From positions 930,001 to 994,000 of the forward strand of contig NZ_CP013373.1 in NCBI RefSeq assembly GCF_001522585.2: a DNA stretch of 64,000 nt, in the 5' to 3' direction. The notes beneath the pieces are model-generated. The model did not search any database, had not been told where the DNA came from, and saw nothing but the letters and a program-made list of their open reading frames with translations. The position numbers were made by a program, and so were the translations under genes. Positions 14,767 to 23,256 of this stretch are shown piece after piece (positions within the stretch are counted from its first letter, which is position 1; each line of letters opens with the position of its first letter). This DNA is from Burkholderia sp. NRF60-BP8. GTDB taxonomy: Bacteria > Pseudomonadota > Gammaproteobacteria > Burkholderiales > Burkholderiaceae.

Positions 14767-15572
14767 CCGACACGACGAAACGGGACGGGGCGTCGACCGT
14801 GACGGTCGACCTGATCGGCGAGCGGATCGCGCGCGTGCGGTTCGCGAACCCGGCGCGACGGCATGCGCTCGACGCGCCGCTGCTCGACGCCCTCGTTGCA
14901 CACCTCGATGCGTTGGCCGGACATCGTCCGCCGCCGGTCGTGATTCTGTCGAACGACGGCAGCGGCGACGTGTGGAGCGCGGGGCACGACCTGCGCGAAC
15001 TGGCCGACGATCGCGATCCGCTCGCATACGGCAAGCCGCTCGAACGCGCGCTGCGGCGCGTGCGGACCTATCCGGGCGCGGTGATCGCGGCGGTGGCCGG
15101 ATCGGCGTGGGGCGGGGCGGTCGATCTCGCGATGAGCTGCGATCTCGTCGTGGCGGCGCGCGACGCGCGTTTCGCGATGACGCCCGCGAACATCGGCCTG
15201 CCGTATTCGACGAGCGGCTTGCTGCGCTTCTACGACAACCTGCCGATCCACGTGCTGAAGGAGATGTTTTTCTGCGCGCAGCCGCTCGACGCGGAACGCG
15301 CCGCGCATCACGGGCTCGTGAACCGGCTGGCCGACGCGGGCGGGGTCGACGATGCGGCGCTCGACGTCGCGCGCACGATTGCCGCGAAGGCGCCGCTCGC
15401 GGTGCACGCGGTGAAGGAGCAGTTGCGCGTGCTGCAGGACGCGCGGCCATTGCCGGCCGACGCCTTCGAACGCATCGCCGAGTTGCGTCGGCAGGCGTGC
15501 GGAGGCGCGGATTTCGACGAAGGGTTGCGCGCGTTCGCGGAACGCCGCGCGCCGGTGTTTCGCGGGATGTAG
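14763..15572 (+). CDS. scpB: methylmalonyl-CoA decarboxylase (ScpB-like)
   Basis: A 269-residue crotonase-fold enzyme. It follows E. coli ScpB (YgfG) along its length: WSAGHDLRELADDRDPLAYG, VAGSAWGGAVDLAMSCDLVV, FAMTPANIGLPYS, HVLKEMFF, KAPLAVHAVKEQLRVL and AFERIAELRRQA. ScpB decarboxylates methylmalonyl-CoA to propionyl-CoA. The gene starts inside the stop of the CoA-transferase. In E. coli the partner CoA-transferase is class I; here it is class III, so the pathway is organised differently. A related decarboxylase of another malonyl-type CoA ester is the main alternative. Confidence 0.75.
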   Translation: MTDTTKRDGASTVTVDLIGERIARVRFANPARRHALDAPLLDALVAHLDALAGHRPPPVVILSNDGSGDVWSAGHDLRELADDRDPLAYGKPLERALRRVRTYPGAVIAAVAGSAWGGAVDLAMSCDLVVAARDARFAMTPANIGLPYSTSGLLRFYDNLPIHVLKEMFFCAQPLDAERAAHHGLVNRLADAGGVDDAALDVARTIAAKAPLAVHAVKEQLRVLQDARPLPADAFERIAELRRQACGGADFDEGLRAFAERRAPVFRGM

Positions 15573-15612
15573 GCGGACAGACGACGGTCCGATGCGACGA
15601 TGGTGGCGAGCG

Positions 15613-16155
15613 TCATGCGCCGCCGAGCGCATGTACGCCGACGAGCAGCAGCGCGCCGATCGCGATCAGCAGCAGCGCATGAACGCGCGTGTAGATCACG
15701 CACAGCGTCGATGCGACGGCGATCGCACGCGCGGGCCAGCCGCCGTCGAGCGCCTGCAGCAGCACCCACACCGACGCGAGAATCATGCCGGCCGCGACCG
15801 GGCGCAGGCCGGCTTCGAGCGCGATCTGCCAGCGCGCGCCTCGGTGTCGCCGCCATAGATGCGCGACACCGTAGATCAGGAACGCGGTCGGCCCGAACAG
15901 CGCGAGCGTCGCGATCACCGCGCCCCAGAAACCGGCCACCTGCCAGCCGATCAGCGTCGCCAGCAGCGAGCCGGGGCCCGGCGCCATCCGCGCGAGCGCG
16001 AAGTCGTTCACGAATTGCGTGGCGCTCATCCAGTGATGGACGTCGACGACCTGCCGCTGGATGTCCGCGATGACCGCTTGCCCACCGCCGATCGTCGCGA
16101 TCGACAGCGGTGCGAACACGCCGAACAGCGCGGCGTAACGTGCGGACGCGTTCAT
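15613..16155 (-). CDS. chrA: chromate transporter, second half-subunit
   Basis: A 180-residue membrane protein, one of two half-size ChrA-type subunits. SIATIGGGQAVIADIQRQVV and ARMAPGPGSLLATLIGWQVA match the conserved motifs of the chromate ion transporter (CHR) family. It overlaps the upstream half-gene by four bases, as short-chain CHR proteins usually occur in pairs with opposite topology. The family exports chromate; a general oxyanion role is possible. No chrB regulator is visible. Confidence 0.85.
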   Translation of the reverse strand: MNASARYAALFGVFAPLSIATIGGGQAVIADIQRQVVDVHHWMSATQFVNDFALARMAPGPGSLLATLIGWQVAGFWGAVIATLALFGPTAFLIYGVAHLWRRHRGARWQIALEAGLRPVAAGMILASVWVLLQALDGGWPARAIAVASTLCVIYTRVHALLLIAIGALLLVGVHALGGA

Positions 16156-16760
16156 CGTGCGTCGCTCCCGCCCGGCGCCGCGGTCGCACGGCGGTATTCG
16201 AGCGCGACGCTCAGCGTACCGCCGATCAGCACGGTCCACACCAGCGGCCAGTGTAGCACCGCGACCGACACGAAGGTGAGCGTCATGACCGCGAACGGCA
16301 GCACGCGGCGCGGCAGGCGGCGCACCGCGGTGATCGCCATCGAGATCGACAGCCCGATCGCCGCGGCCGCCGCGCCGGCGAGCGCGACGTGCGTGAGCGG
16401 GAAGCGCGTGAGGGTCGAGAACGCGACACCGAACAGCACGATCAGCACGGCGGGCGGCGCGATGATGCCGGTGAAGCCTGCCACCGCGCCGCGCCATCCG
16501 GCGAGACGGTAGCCGATCCAGATCGCGAGGTTCTTCACGTTGACGCCCGGCAACGCCTGCGACAGCGCGAGGCCGTTGAGGAACGCCTCTTCGTCGAGCC
16601 ATCGCCGCTCGTGCACGAAGTCGCGCATCATCCGTCCGCTGAGTCCACCGCCGAAGCTGGTCAGGCCGATCTGCGCGAACGCGACGAACAGTGCGAGGAC
16701 GCCTGGCGGCGCGTCGCTGGCCGGAGGGGCCGGGGGAGTCGTGGTGGAGGCGGGAGGCAT
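16152..16760 (-). CDS. chrA: chromate transporter, first half-subunit
   Basis: A 202-residue membrane protein, the partner of the preceding entry. FAQIGLTSFGGGLSGRMMRD, EAFLNGLALSQALPGVNVKN and GWRGAVAGFTGIIAPPAV are CHR-family signatures. The start at 16760 gives a short Pro/Thr-rich N-terminus (MPPASTTTPPAPP); the frame is open further upstream but without family support. The stop overlaps the start of the second half (ATGA), so both halves should be made in equal amounts. Confidence 0.85.
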   Translation of the reverse strand: MPPASTTTPPAPPASDAPPGVLALFVAFAQIGLTSFGGGLSGRMMRDFVHERRWLDEEAFLNGLALSQALPGVNVKNLAIWIGYRLAGWRGAVAGFTGIIAPPAVLIVLFGVAFSTLTRFPLTHVALAGAAAAAIGLSISMAITAVRRLPRRVLPFAVMTLTFVSVAVLHWPLVWTVLIGGTLSVALEYRRATAAPGGSDAR

Positions 16761-16892
16761 CGGGCGGGTAGTACGTGGGGATCGGGCGATCGCCCATGTT
16801 AGCAAGCGGTGCCTGTCAGCACGCTGACATGGGCGCGGCGCCCGCATCACCCCGGCTCCGCGAGCGGTTCGACGCGGCCGGGCCGCCGCGCG

Positions 16893-17648
16893 TCATGCGC
16901 GCACCACCGTCACGCCGGCGGCCTCGATCGGCTTCGTCAGCGCGGCGTCGGTTTCCTTTTCGACGACGATCGCCTGCGCCAGCGCGATATCGCCGATCAC
17001 GAACTGCGACGCCGCACGTAGCTTCGACTGCGACGCGAGCACGACCGTCTCGGCCGCGCGTTCGGCCAGCGCGCGCTTGATCGCCGCTTCCTCGAAATCG
17101 CCGGTGCTCAGCCCCGCGACCGGATGCACGCCCGTGACCCCCATGAAGTACAGGTCCGCATGGATGCGCGCGATGCCTTCCATCGCCGCCGCGCCGACCG
17201 CGACGATCGAGTGCTTGTAGAGCCGCCCGCCGATCAGGATCACGTCGATCGACGGATGCGAGGCCAGCGCAACCGCGACGCTCGGGCTGTGCGTGACGAT
17301 CGTCGCGCGCAGGTCGGCCGGCAACTGACCGACCAGCAGCGCGGAGGTCGTGCCGCCGTCGACGATCGCGACTTGCCCGGGCGCGATCATCTGCGCGGCG
17401 CGCCGCGCGATGCGCCGCTTCTCCGCGGTTTCGAGCGCCTCGCGCTGCGCGAACGGCACGACGGCCGGCGACGCCGGCAGTGCGCCGCCATGCACGCGCT
17501 GCAGCAGCCCTTCGGCCGCGAGTTCGCGCAGGTCGCGGCGCACCGTGTCTTCGGACACGCCGAATTGCACACTCAACTCGGCAGCCAGCACCTGGCCGTC
17601 GCGCGCGAGCGCATCGAGGATCGCTTTCTTGCGTTGCGTCGTCAGCAT
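16893..17648 (-). CDS. DeoR-family transcriptional regulator
   Basis: A 251-residue repressor type. The N-terminal HTH reads ILDALARDGQVLAAELSVQF and GVSEDTVRRDLRELAAEGLL, followed by the DeoR sensor domain with VDGGTTSALLVGQLP and LIGGRLYKHSIVAVGAAA. These proteins bind a phosphorylated sugar or nucleotide. It is divergent from the NudK-like gene, with three evenly phased TGCACG boxes in the 81-bp gap, so it probably represses itself and/or that pair. Confidence 0.85.
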   Translation of the reverse strand: MLTTQRKKAILDALARDGQVLAAELSVQFGVSEDTVRRDLRELAAEGLLQRVHGGALPASPAVVPFAQREALETAEKRRIARRAAQMIAPGQVAIVDGGTTSALLVGQLPADLRATIVTHSPSVAVALASHPSIDVILIGGRLYKHSIVAVGAAAMEGIARIHADLYFMGVTGVHPVAGLSTGDFEEAAIKRALAERAAETVVLASQSKLRAASQFVIGDIALAQAIVVEKETDAALTKPIEAAGVTVVRA

Positions 17649-17652
17649 CGTC

Positions 17653-17690
17653 TTTGCACGAAAATTCTTGAAATTGCACGAATCTGCACG
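17653..17690. promoter_or_regulatory. three phased TGCACG boxes, likely DeoR operator
   Basis: TGCACG occurs at 17655-17660, 17675-17680 and 17685-17690, that is with 20- and 10-base periods, putting all three on one face of the helix. The first two are preceded by TT (TTTGCACGAA, ATTGCACGAA). They begin seven bases upstream of the DeoR start and lie about 40 bases before the NudK-like start, a sound place for repression of both. Confidence 0.6.
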
Positions 17691-17729
17691 TTACCATGGG
17701 CGCCGTCCTTTGTCGAACCGGAGGCTGCA

Positions 17730-18329
17730 ATGGCTGCAACGCGGGAGCGGGTCCGCATCGTCGATACGACGGTGCTGTCCGATGACTGGTATGTGCTGCG
17801 CAAGGTGACGTTCGATTTCCTGCGCCGCGACGGCACGTGGCAACGCCTGAGCCGGGAGACCTACGATCGCGGCAACGGCGCGACGATCCTGCTGCGTCAT
17901 GCCGAAACGGGCGACGTGCTGCTGACGCGGCAGTTCCGGATGCCGGCGTTCGTGAGCGGGCACGACGGCATGCTGCTCGAAGCGGCCGCCGGCCTGCTCG
18001 ACGACGAAACGCCCGAAGCGCGCATCCGCGCGGAAGCCGAGGAGGAGACCGGCTATCGCGTGCGCGGCGTGCGCAAGGTGTTCGAGGCGTTCATGAGCCC
18101 GGGTTCCGTGACGGAGAAGCTGCATTTCTTCGTCGGCGAATACGATGCGTCGCTGCGCACCGGCGCGGGCGGCGGCGTCGCGGAAGAGGGCGAGGATCTC
18201 GAGGTCGTCGAGATGCCGCTGCAGGCGGCGCTGGACGCGGTCGAGCGCGGCGAGATCGTCGATGCGAAGACGATCATGCTGCTCCAGTACGTCGCGCTGC
18301 GGGACACCGCGGGCGCGCGCGCCGCATGA
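17730..18329 (+). CDS. NudK-like NUDIX hydrolase
   Basis: A 199-residue NUDIX protein. The box is GLLDDETPEARIRAEAEEET followed by GY, close to the NudK variant in which the canonical arginine is replaced. LRKVTFDFLRRDGTWQRLSR and VLLTRQFRMPAFVSGHDGML also follow GDP-mannose pyrophosphatase NudK. It would split a nucleoside-diphosphate sugar (GDP-mannose, ADP-ribose or similar) into a nucleotide and a sugar phosphate, using Mg2+ held by the glutamates. It overlaps the NDT-like gene by four bases and is divergent from the DeoR regulator, whose usual ligands are sugar phosphates, which fits the products. Confidence 0.8.
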   Translation: MAATRERVRIVDTTVLSDDWYVLRKVTFDFLRRDGTWQRLSRETYDRGNGATILLRHAETGDVLLTRQFRMPAFVSGHDGMLLEAAAGLLDDETPEARIRAEAEEETGYRVRGVRKVFEAFMSPGSVTEKLHFFVGEYDASLRTGAGGGVAEEGEDLEVVEMPLQAALDAVERGEIVDAKTIMLLQYVALRDTAGARAA

Positions 18330-18706
18330 CGCCGCAGCTCGTGCTGGTCGCCGGCCCCTATCGCAGCGGCACGGACGGCGACCCGGCGCGCATCGCCGCG
18401 AACCTGCATCGGCTGGAAGCGGCGGCGCTCGCCGTGTATCGGCGCGGGCACGTGCCGATGATCGGCGAGTGGGTGTCGCTGCCGCTCGCGGCCGCGGCCG
18501 GGTCGACGGGGGTCGGCGACGCGATCGGCGAAACCTTCCTGTATCCGGCCGCGCACCGGCTGCTGCGGCGCTGCGACGCGGTGCTGCGGATCGACGGCGG
18601 GTCGCGCGGGGCGGATGCGGACGTGGCGCTTGCGCGGCGACTCGGCAAGCCGGTCTATTTCGCGGTCGACGAGATGCCGGTTGCGCGGGACGATTCGGCT
18701 GACTGA
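18326..18706 (+). CDS. nucleoside 2-deoxyribosyltransferase-like protein
   Basis: A 126-residue protein. The start QLVLVAGPYRSGTDGDPARI, then NLHRLEAAALAVYRRGHVPM, EWVSLPL, and VLRIDGGSRGADADVALARR follow the nucleoside deoxyribosyltransferase / DUF4406 fold, which binds nucleotides. Whether the catalytic glutamate is kept is unclear by eye. Its start lies inside the stop of the NudK-like gene, so the two are co-translated and probably act on the same nucleotide-sugar route. Confidence 0.65.
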   Translation: MTPQLVLVAGPYRSGTDGDPARIAANLHRLEAAALAVYRRGHVPMIGEWVSLPLAAAAGSTGVGDAIGETFLYPAAHRLLRRCDAVLRIDGGSRGADADVALARRLGKPVYFAVDEMPVARDDSAD

Positions 18707-18889
18707 GCGAACATGGGCGTCGGTTGGCGGCATCGCCGGTGCGGCGCTTGCTGCCGGCCGGCACGCGCATCGCCCCAGGCCGGCGCGTGGCGTGCATGCC
18801 GCGTTGCGCGGCCGATGCAGCGCGGCGTCCGAACCGGCGTATGATCGCGACGCCACTCGCGCAATGCTCGACGCCACTGCTTCTCCATC

Positions 18890-19777
18890 ATGCCTTTTTC
18901 CGATCCCGCTGATTTCGCCGACTCCGCCGATCCCTCCGGTTCCGCCGCCGCGCCGCTTCCCGCCGATCTCGTCGCGTCCGCCGTCGACGCACTCGCGCGC
19001 GCGGACGCATTGCTCGTCACGGCCGGCGCGGGCATCGGCGTCGATTCCGGGCTGCCCGATTTTCGCGGCACGGACGGCTTCTGGCGCGCGTATCCGGCGC
19101 TGCGCCACGAGCGTTTCGAATTCCACGAGATCGCGTCGCCGCACGCGTTTCGTGCGCGTGCGCCGCTCGCGTGGGGGTTCTACGGGCACCGTCTCGCGCT
19201 CTACCGCGCGACGGTGCCGCACGCCGGCTTCGCGATCCTGCGCCGCTGGATCGACGCGATGCCGAACGGCGGCTTCGTGCTGACGAGCAACGTCGACGGC
19301 CAGTTTCAGAAAGCCGGCTTCGATCCGGCGCGCATCGTCGAGATCCACGGCTCGATTCATGCGATGCAATGCCTGCGCCCGTGCACGGACGAGACGTGGG
19401 ACGCGGCGCCGTTCGTGCCGGAGGTCGACGAAACGACGTGCCGCCTGGTGGGCGACCTGCCGCGCTGCCCGCACTGCGGCGGGCTCGCGCGGCCGAACAT
19501 TCTGATGTTCGGCGACACCGGCTGGCTCGGTGCGCGCTACGACGCTCAGGCGCGCGCGCTCGAGGAATGGATCGCGCGGGCGGGGCGCGTCGCCGTGGTC
19601 GAGATCGGCGCGGGCACCGCGATTCCGACCGTGCGCCTGTCGAGCGAACGGTTCGGCGCCGACGTGATCCGCATCAACGCGCGCGAAGCGCATGCGCGCC
19701 GGCCTGACGTGATCGGGCTGAAGGGCGGTGCGCTGGCGACGCTGAACGCGCTCGAGCGCGCGTGGCGCGGCGGTTGA
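18890..19777 (+). CDS. Sir2-family NAD-dependent protein deacylase
   Basis: A 295-residue sirtuin. It has the NAD-binding GAGIGVDSGLPDFRG, TSNVDGQF, the catalytic histidine in IHGS, zinc-binding cysteines in MQCLRPC and RCPHCGG, and the late Rossmann motif VEIGAGTAIPTVRLS. It removes acyl groups from lysines, consuming NAD. The usual TQN(I/V)D is TSNVD here, and an ~20-residue low-complexity N-terminus precedes the domain, features seen in a bacterial branch of the family. It stands alone, 183 bp after the NDT-like gene. Confidence 0.85.
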   Translation: MPFSDPADFADSADPSGSAAAPLPADLVASAVDALARADALLVTAGAGIGVDSGLPDFRGTDGFWRAYPALRHERFEFHEIASPHAFRARAPLAWGFYGHRLALYRATVPHAGFAILRRWIDAMPNGGFVLTSNVDGQFQKAGFDPARIVEIHGSIHAMQCLRPCTDETWDAAPFVPEVDETTCRLVGDLPRCPHCGGLARPNILMFGDTGWLGARYDAQARALEEWIARAGRVAVVEIGAGTAIPTVRLSSERFGADVIRINAREAHARRPDVIGLKGGALATLNALERAWRGG

Positions 19778-20009
19778 GCCACGCGCCGACCGGCCGAGCC
19801 CGCGCCGATTACGGCCGCGCGACGAGCGCCTGCACGAGCACCGGCGCGATCGGCGAACCGAGGCCGCGGCGCGCGTGTGGAAATCGTGAAGGGCGTCGTG
19901 CGTCCGCGACACGATCCGCCGCCCGTCGGCATTGCCGGCGCGGCGCGATTGCGCATACAGTTCCGCGTAGGCCGCGCGCGCCGCGCGGCGCCGCCAGACA
20001 GGAGTGCCC

Positions 20010-20396
20010 TTGTTCTATTCGATCGTCGCGATCTTCGTCGGCGCTGGGCTCGGCGCGTTGCTGCGCTGGTTCCTGAGCCTCGCGCTCAACGCGTTCTTTC
20101 CCGCGGTGCCGCTCGGCACGCTCGCGTCGAATCTGATCGGCGGCTATGTGATCGGCGTGGCCGCCGTCCTGTTTACCGCTCGCGTCGGGTTGCCGCCCGA
20201 GTGGCGGCTGTTCGTGATCACGGGTTTTCTCGGCGGCCTCACGACGTTCTCGACCTTTTCGGTCGAAGTGATGACGCACGCGCTCGAGGGCGAATTCGGA
20301 TGGGCATTGGCGGTGGCTGCCCTACACTTGACTGGATCGTTCGCGCTGACGGCGCTCGGCATGTGGACCGCGCGCGCGTGGCTCGCGGCGGCCTGA
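20010..20396 (+). CDS. crcB: fluoride channel CrcB (Fluc)
   Basis: A 128-residue membrane protein with four hydrophobic segments. [29 protein letters not shown], and [15 protein letters not shown] with its phenylalanine-box region identify the dual-topology fluoride exporter. The start is TTG 20010, six bases after GGAG (20001-20004); the GTG at 20004 overlaps the ribosome site itself and is unlikely. It is followed closely by a DUF190 gene, a common partner. No fluoride riboswitch was recognised upstream. Confidence 0.9.
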   Translation: MFYSIVAIFVGAGLGALLRWFLSLALNAFFPAVPLGTLASNLIGGYVIGVAAVLFTARVGLPPEWRLFVITGFLGGLTTFSTFSVEVMTHALEGEFGWALAVAALHLTGSFALTALGMWTARAWLAAA

Positions 20397-20419
20397 GCGG
20401 GTCGTCATCGGAGGGAGCG

Positions 20420-20770
20420 ATGGACAGGGTCTTGTTGCGCTTCTACGTGCACGAGCAGCACCGGCTGCACTGGAAGCCGCTGTGGGAATGGCTGCTGGAA
20501 GAGGCGAACTGGATGGGCGTCGCGGGCGGTTCCGCGTTTCGCGCGATGGCCGGTTTCGGCCAGCATCGCGTGCTGCACGAGGATCGCTTCTTCGAACTGC
20601 AGGGCTCGGTCGCGATCGAGGTCGAATTCATCGTCACCGAGGACGAAGCGCAACGGCTGCTCGAGCGGCTGTCGCACGAGAAAGTGCGCGTGTGCTACGC
20701 GATGATGCCCGCGCGGTTCGGCGTGATCGACACGCTCGGCGCACCGCCGGCGCAGGGGCCGGCGGCGTAG
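20420..20770 (+). CDS. DUF190 protein, CrcB partner
   Basis: A 116-residue soluble protein with the DUF190 pattern: LLRFYVHEQHRLHWKPLWEW, GVAGGSAFRAMAGFG, and VEFIVTEDEAQRLLERL. The fold is PII-like (ferredoxin-like). These genes often sit next to crcB and may regulate or assist it, but the mechanism is not settled. GGAGGGAGCG precedes the ATG at close spacing; the gap to crcB is 23 bp. Confidence 0.8.
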   Translation: MDRVLLRFYVHEQHRLHWKPLWEWLLEEANWMGVAGGSAFRAMAGFGQHRVLHEDRFFELQGSVAIEVEFIVTEDEAQRLLERLSHEKVRVCYAMMPARFGVIDTLGAPPAQGPAA

Positions 20771-20783
20771 GGCGTGGCGCGGA

Positions 20784-21347
20784 TCAGATGCCGAACATCG
20801 TCAGCGACACGGCGGCGCGCGTGACGATCATCAGCAGCACCTGCACGATCACGAACAGCAGGATCGGCGACAGGTCGATGCCACCGAGGTTCGGGATCAC
20901 GCGGCGCAGCGGGTTCAGGAACGGCGCGGTGAGCTGGTAGAGGATCGGCATCGCCGGCGAGTGCGGGTTGAGCCACGACAGCAGCGCCATCAGGATCGTC
21001 ATCCAGATCACGAGATTGAGCGCCCACTTCACGACGGTGAGCAGCGCGACCACGACGAGCGTCGCGATCACGGCGGCCGGATCGAAGCCGGCCATCACGA
21101 CCATCAGCACGACGTAGACGAGCGCGGTGAGCAGCGCGGCGACGACGCTGGCCCAGTCGATGCCGCGTACGCCCGCGATCACGCGGCGTAGCGGCAGCAC
21201 GAGCCAGTTGGTCGCCTGCAGCACGGCTTGCGTGACGGGGTTGTACGGCGGCACGCGGACGGCCTGCATCCAGACGCGCAGGATCAGCGCGGCACCGAAT
21301 AGCGTGAAGACGGTATTGAGCAGAAAACGGGCGATCTCGCCGAACAT
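20784..21347 (-). CDS. YggT-family membrane protein
   Basis: A 187-residue protein containing two YggT repeats, each with a hydrophobic pair and a PYNPVTQAVLQATN-like or PHSPAMPILYQLTAPFLNPL-like motif. Roles proposed for the family include osmotic tolerance and division-related functions; none is certain. The start at ATG 21347 is set by AAGGA eight bases upstream; the ATG at 21356 overlaps that site. It is convergent with the DUF190 gene. Confidence 0.8.
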   Translation of the reverse strand: MFGEIARFLLNTVFTLFGAALILRVWMQAVRVPPYNPVTQAVLQATNWLVLPLRRVIAGVRGIDWASVVAALLTALVYVVLMVVMAGFDPAAVIATLVVVALLTVVKWALNLVIWMTILMALLSWLNPHSPAMPILYQLTAPFLNPLRRVIPNLGGIDLSPILLFVIVQVLLMIVTRAAVSLTMFGI

Positions 21348-21422
21348 CGTTGGCATCCTTTTTATACAGTCAGTAGCGTGCGGCCGCCAACGCCGGTTGG
21401 CGGCGCATCGGCCGACACCTTA

Positions 21423-22352
21423 TCACGCCTCGTCTCGCGACGGGGAGGGGCGTGCGGCCGCGCGCGCGAGCGACGTTTCGACGGCTTCGGTCAGCGCCGG
21501 CAGCGAGGCCGGCGGCGTCGCGCGCTTCGCCGCGAGCGCGATCGCGCGGCGCGTCAGCAGCGCGTACAGTGCCGCATGATCGCCGCCGCGCGCCTCGAGC
21601 AGCGCGAGCTGGCGCTCGACGATGCCCGTGTCGCCGCGCGACACCGGCCCGGACAGCGCATTCGCGAGCCCCTTGTCGCGGGCAGTCTCGATCGTGCCGG
21701 CGAGCATCGGCAGCAGCGCGCGCAGCGCGGCTTCCTCGTCGAAGCCGAGGCCGCGCCACAGCTCGACCGCTTCCGACAGCCCGCACAGCGCGAAGCTCGC
21801 CGCGTAGTGGGCGGCCGCGTGATACAGCATCCGGCCGCCGGCCGGAATCGACAGCGGATGGCAGCCGAGTGCGGCGGCGAGTCGCAGCAACGCCGCGTGC
21901 AGCGCACCGTCCGCTTCGATCGTGACCGAGCAGCCGTCGATGCGGGCGAGGTCGGCATCGGTGCCGCCGAACAAATAAAGAGGATGGAAGCCGCCGGTGG
22001 CCACGCCTTGCTGATTCGCCGGGTCGAGCAGCGCGACCGGCGATGCGCCGCTGCAATGGACGACCGCCTGGCGGGCGGCGCGCGACGCGTCGAAGCGCAG
22101 CGCCGCGGCGCTCGACGCGAGATGATCGTCGGGCGTCGTCACGAAGATCAGGTCGGCGACGTCGGCTACCTGCTGCGGGGTATCGACCGCGCGGCAGCCG
22201 TCGATGCGCGCGGCGAGGCCGGTGGCCGAGGCGGGCGTGCGGCTCGCGATCGCGACGACGGGAAAGCCGGCCTGCGCGAAACGTTGCGCGACACAGCGCG
22301 CGAGGCGGCCGGCGCCGATGAAGCCGAGGCGGGGTGTGTCGGGAAGCGGCAT
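21423..22352 (-). CDS. Rossmann-like and DUF2520 oxidoreductase-like protein
   Basis: A 309-residue protein. The N-terminus LGFIGAGRLARCVAQRFAQA is an NAD(P)-binding Rossmann start, followed by VTTPDDHLASSAAAL. The C-terminal ~130 residues, with FHPLYLFGG, YHAAAHYAASFALCGLSEAV and LSGPVSRGDTGIVERQL, match DUF2520, related to pyrroline-5-carboxylate reductase dimerisation domains. Substrate is unknown. The start at 22352 keeps the family length; an upstream ATG at 22418 adds an unrelated leader. It may form an operon with the yggT gene downstream (75-bp gap). Confidence 0.75.
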   Translation of the reverse strand: MPLPDTPRLGFIGAGRLARCVAQRFAQAGFPVVAIASRTPASATGLAARIDGCRAVDTPQQVADVADLIFVTTPDDHLASSAAALRFDASRAARQAVVHCSGASPVALLDPANQQGVATGGFHPLYLFGGTDADLARIDGCSVTIEADGALHAALLRLAAALGCHPLSIPAGGRMLYHAAAHYAASFALCGLSEAVELWRGLGFDEEAALRALLPMLAGTIETARDKGLANALSGPVSRGDTGIVERQLALLEARGGDHAALYALLTRRAIALAAKRATPPASLPALTEAVETSLARAAARPSPSRDEA

Positions 22353-22864
22353 GGCAGCGGATGTAAGCGAAAACGAAGCAGCCGTCAGTATCGCAGGAAT
22401 GACGGCGGTGTCGCGCAAGCCCGCCTGCGAGGCGGCCGCACGTATGAATTACCGGTACGCGGTGCGATCGATGCGTTGGCAGGCGTCCGGTATCGCGGCG
22501 GAATCAGGATTACAGAATCCGACCCCGAAATTTCGTGCGCCGCCCCGCTTGAAATGTCGGCATGTTGTCTCGAATTTGTAATCGTTCATTACGTACGCGT
22601 GCCGGCTGCGCGCGCCGGATCCGGTAAGACTGACCGGTCGTCGTGTCGCGACCCGACTTCTCGGATGGAATCGCGCGACCCGCAAGGGTCGCCGCCCACG
22701 CCGGGCCCCGCGCCGGGCGGCGGCTCCGGCCGCGCGCAATTGCAATTTGCAACAAATGCACGATACGCGCGGGGCGGCTTTTCGCTACATTGCTTGCATG
22801 CGACGTGCATGCCCGCCGTTGCCGACAGGAGCGCCTAAAATACCGCTCCAGCAGGAGAATCGAA
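22353..22864. other. intergenic region, promoter zone only
   Basis: About 510 bp between two divergent genes. It is less GC-rich near 22500-22590 and contains palindromic GCATGC-GACGT-GCATGC near 22796-22812, close upstream of the small envelope protein. No gene or recognised RNA. Confidence 0.45.
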
Positions 22865-23155
22865 GTGAAAAAGCTCATTCCGTTCATCGCCGCCGCCGCG
22901 CTGGGCCTGGGTGCCGCAAGCGCCGCGCAGGCACACGTGTCGATCGGGGTCGGCATCGGCATCCCGGTCGCACCCGCGTATCCCGTCTATGCACCGCCGC
23001 CGCCCGTGTACTATGCGCCGCCGCCTCCGCCCGTGTACTACGCGCCGGCGCCGGCCTACTATGCGCCGCCGCCCGCCGTGGTCGTCGGCGGCTACTACGG
23101 CCGTCCGTACTGGCGTCATCACGGCTACTACGGGCACGGCTGGCGTCGCTGGTGA
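22865..23155 (+). CDS. small secreted Pro/Tyr-rich protein
   Basis: A 96-residue protein. KKLIPFIAAAALGLGAASAA with a QAHVS end is a Sec signal peptide, probably cut after AQA. The mature part repeats PVYYAPPPP- and AYYAPPP-like units and ends GHGWRRW. It resembles the many small periplasmic or surface proline/tyrosine-rich proteins of Burkholderiales, whose role is unknown. GTG start with GCAGGAG upstream. A strong terminator follows. Confidence 0.75.
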   Translation: MKKLIPFIAAAALGLGAASAAQAHVSIGVGIGIPVAPAYPVYAPPPPVYYAPPPPPVYYAPAPAYYAPPPAVVVGGYYGRPYWRHHGYYGHGWRRW

Positions 23156-23180
23156 TCCGACGCAAGCCGCGTCACGGCGA

Positions 23181-23217
23181 AACGGCGCAATGTCCGCAAG
23201 GGCATTGCGCCGTTTTC
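23181..23217 (+). terminator. intrinsic terminator
   Basis: A perfect 12-bp stem, AACGGCGCAATG (23181-23192) against 23203-23214, ends in a short T-run. It lies between the small secreted protein and the convergent LysE-type gene and could serve both. Confidence 0.8.
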
Positions 23218-23256
23218 ATTGGAGCCGCGCGGCTTCGCACGCGGCAGGCGTCGCCG

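Noticed and set aside
19778-20009. Fluoride riboswitch upstream of crcB
   Set aside because: The conserved GG-AUGG and GAUGAC-type elements are not visible; the region is plain GC-rich spacer.
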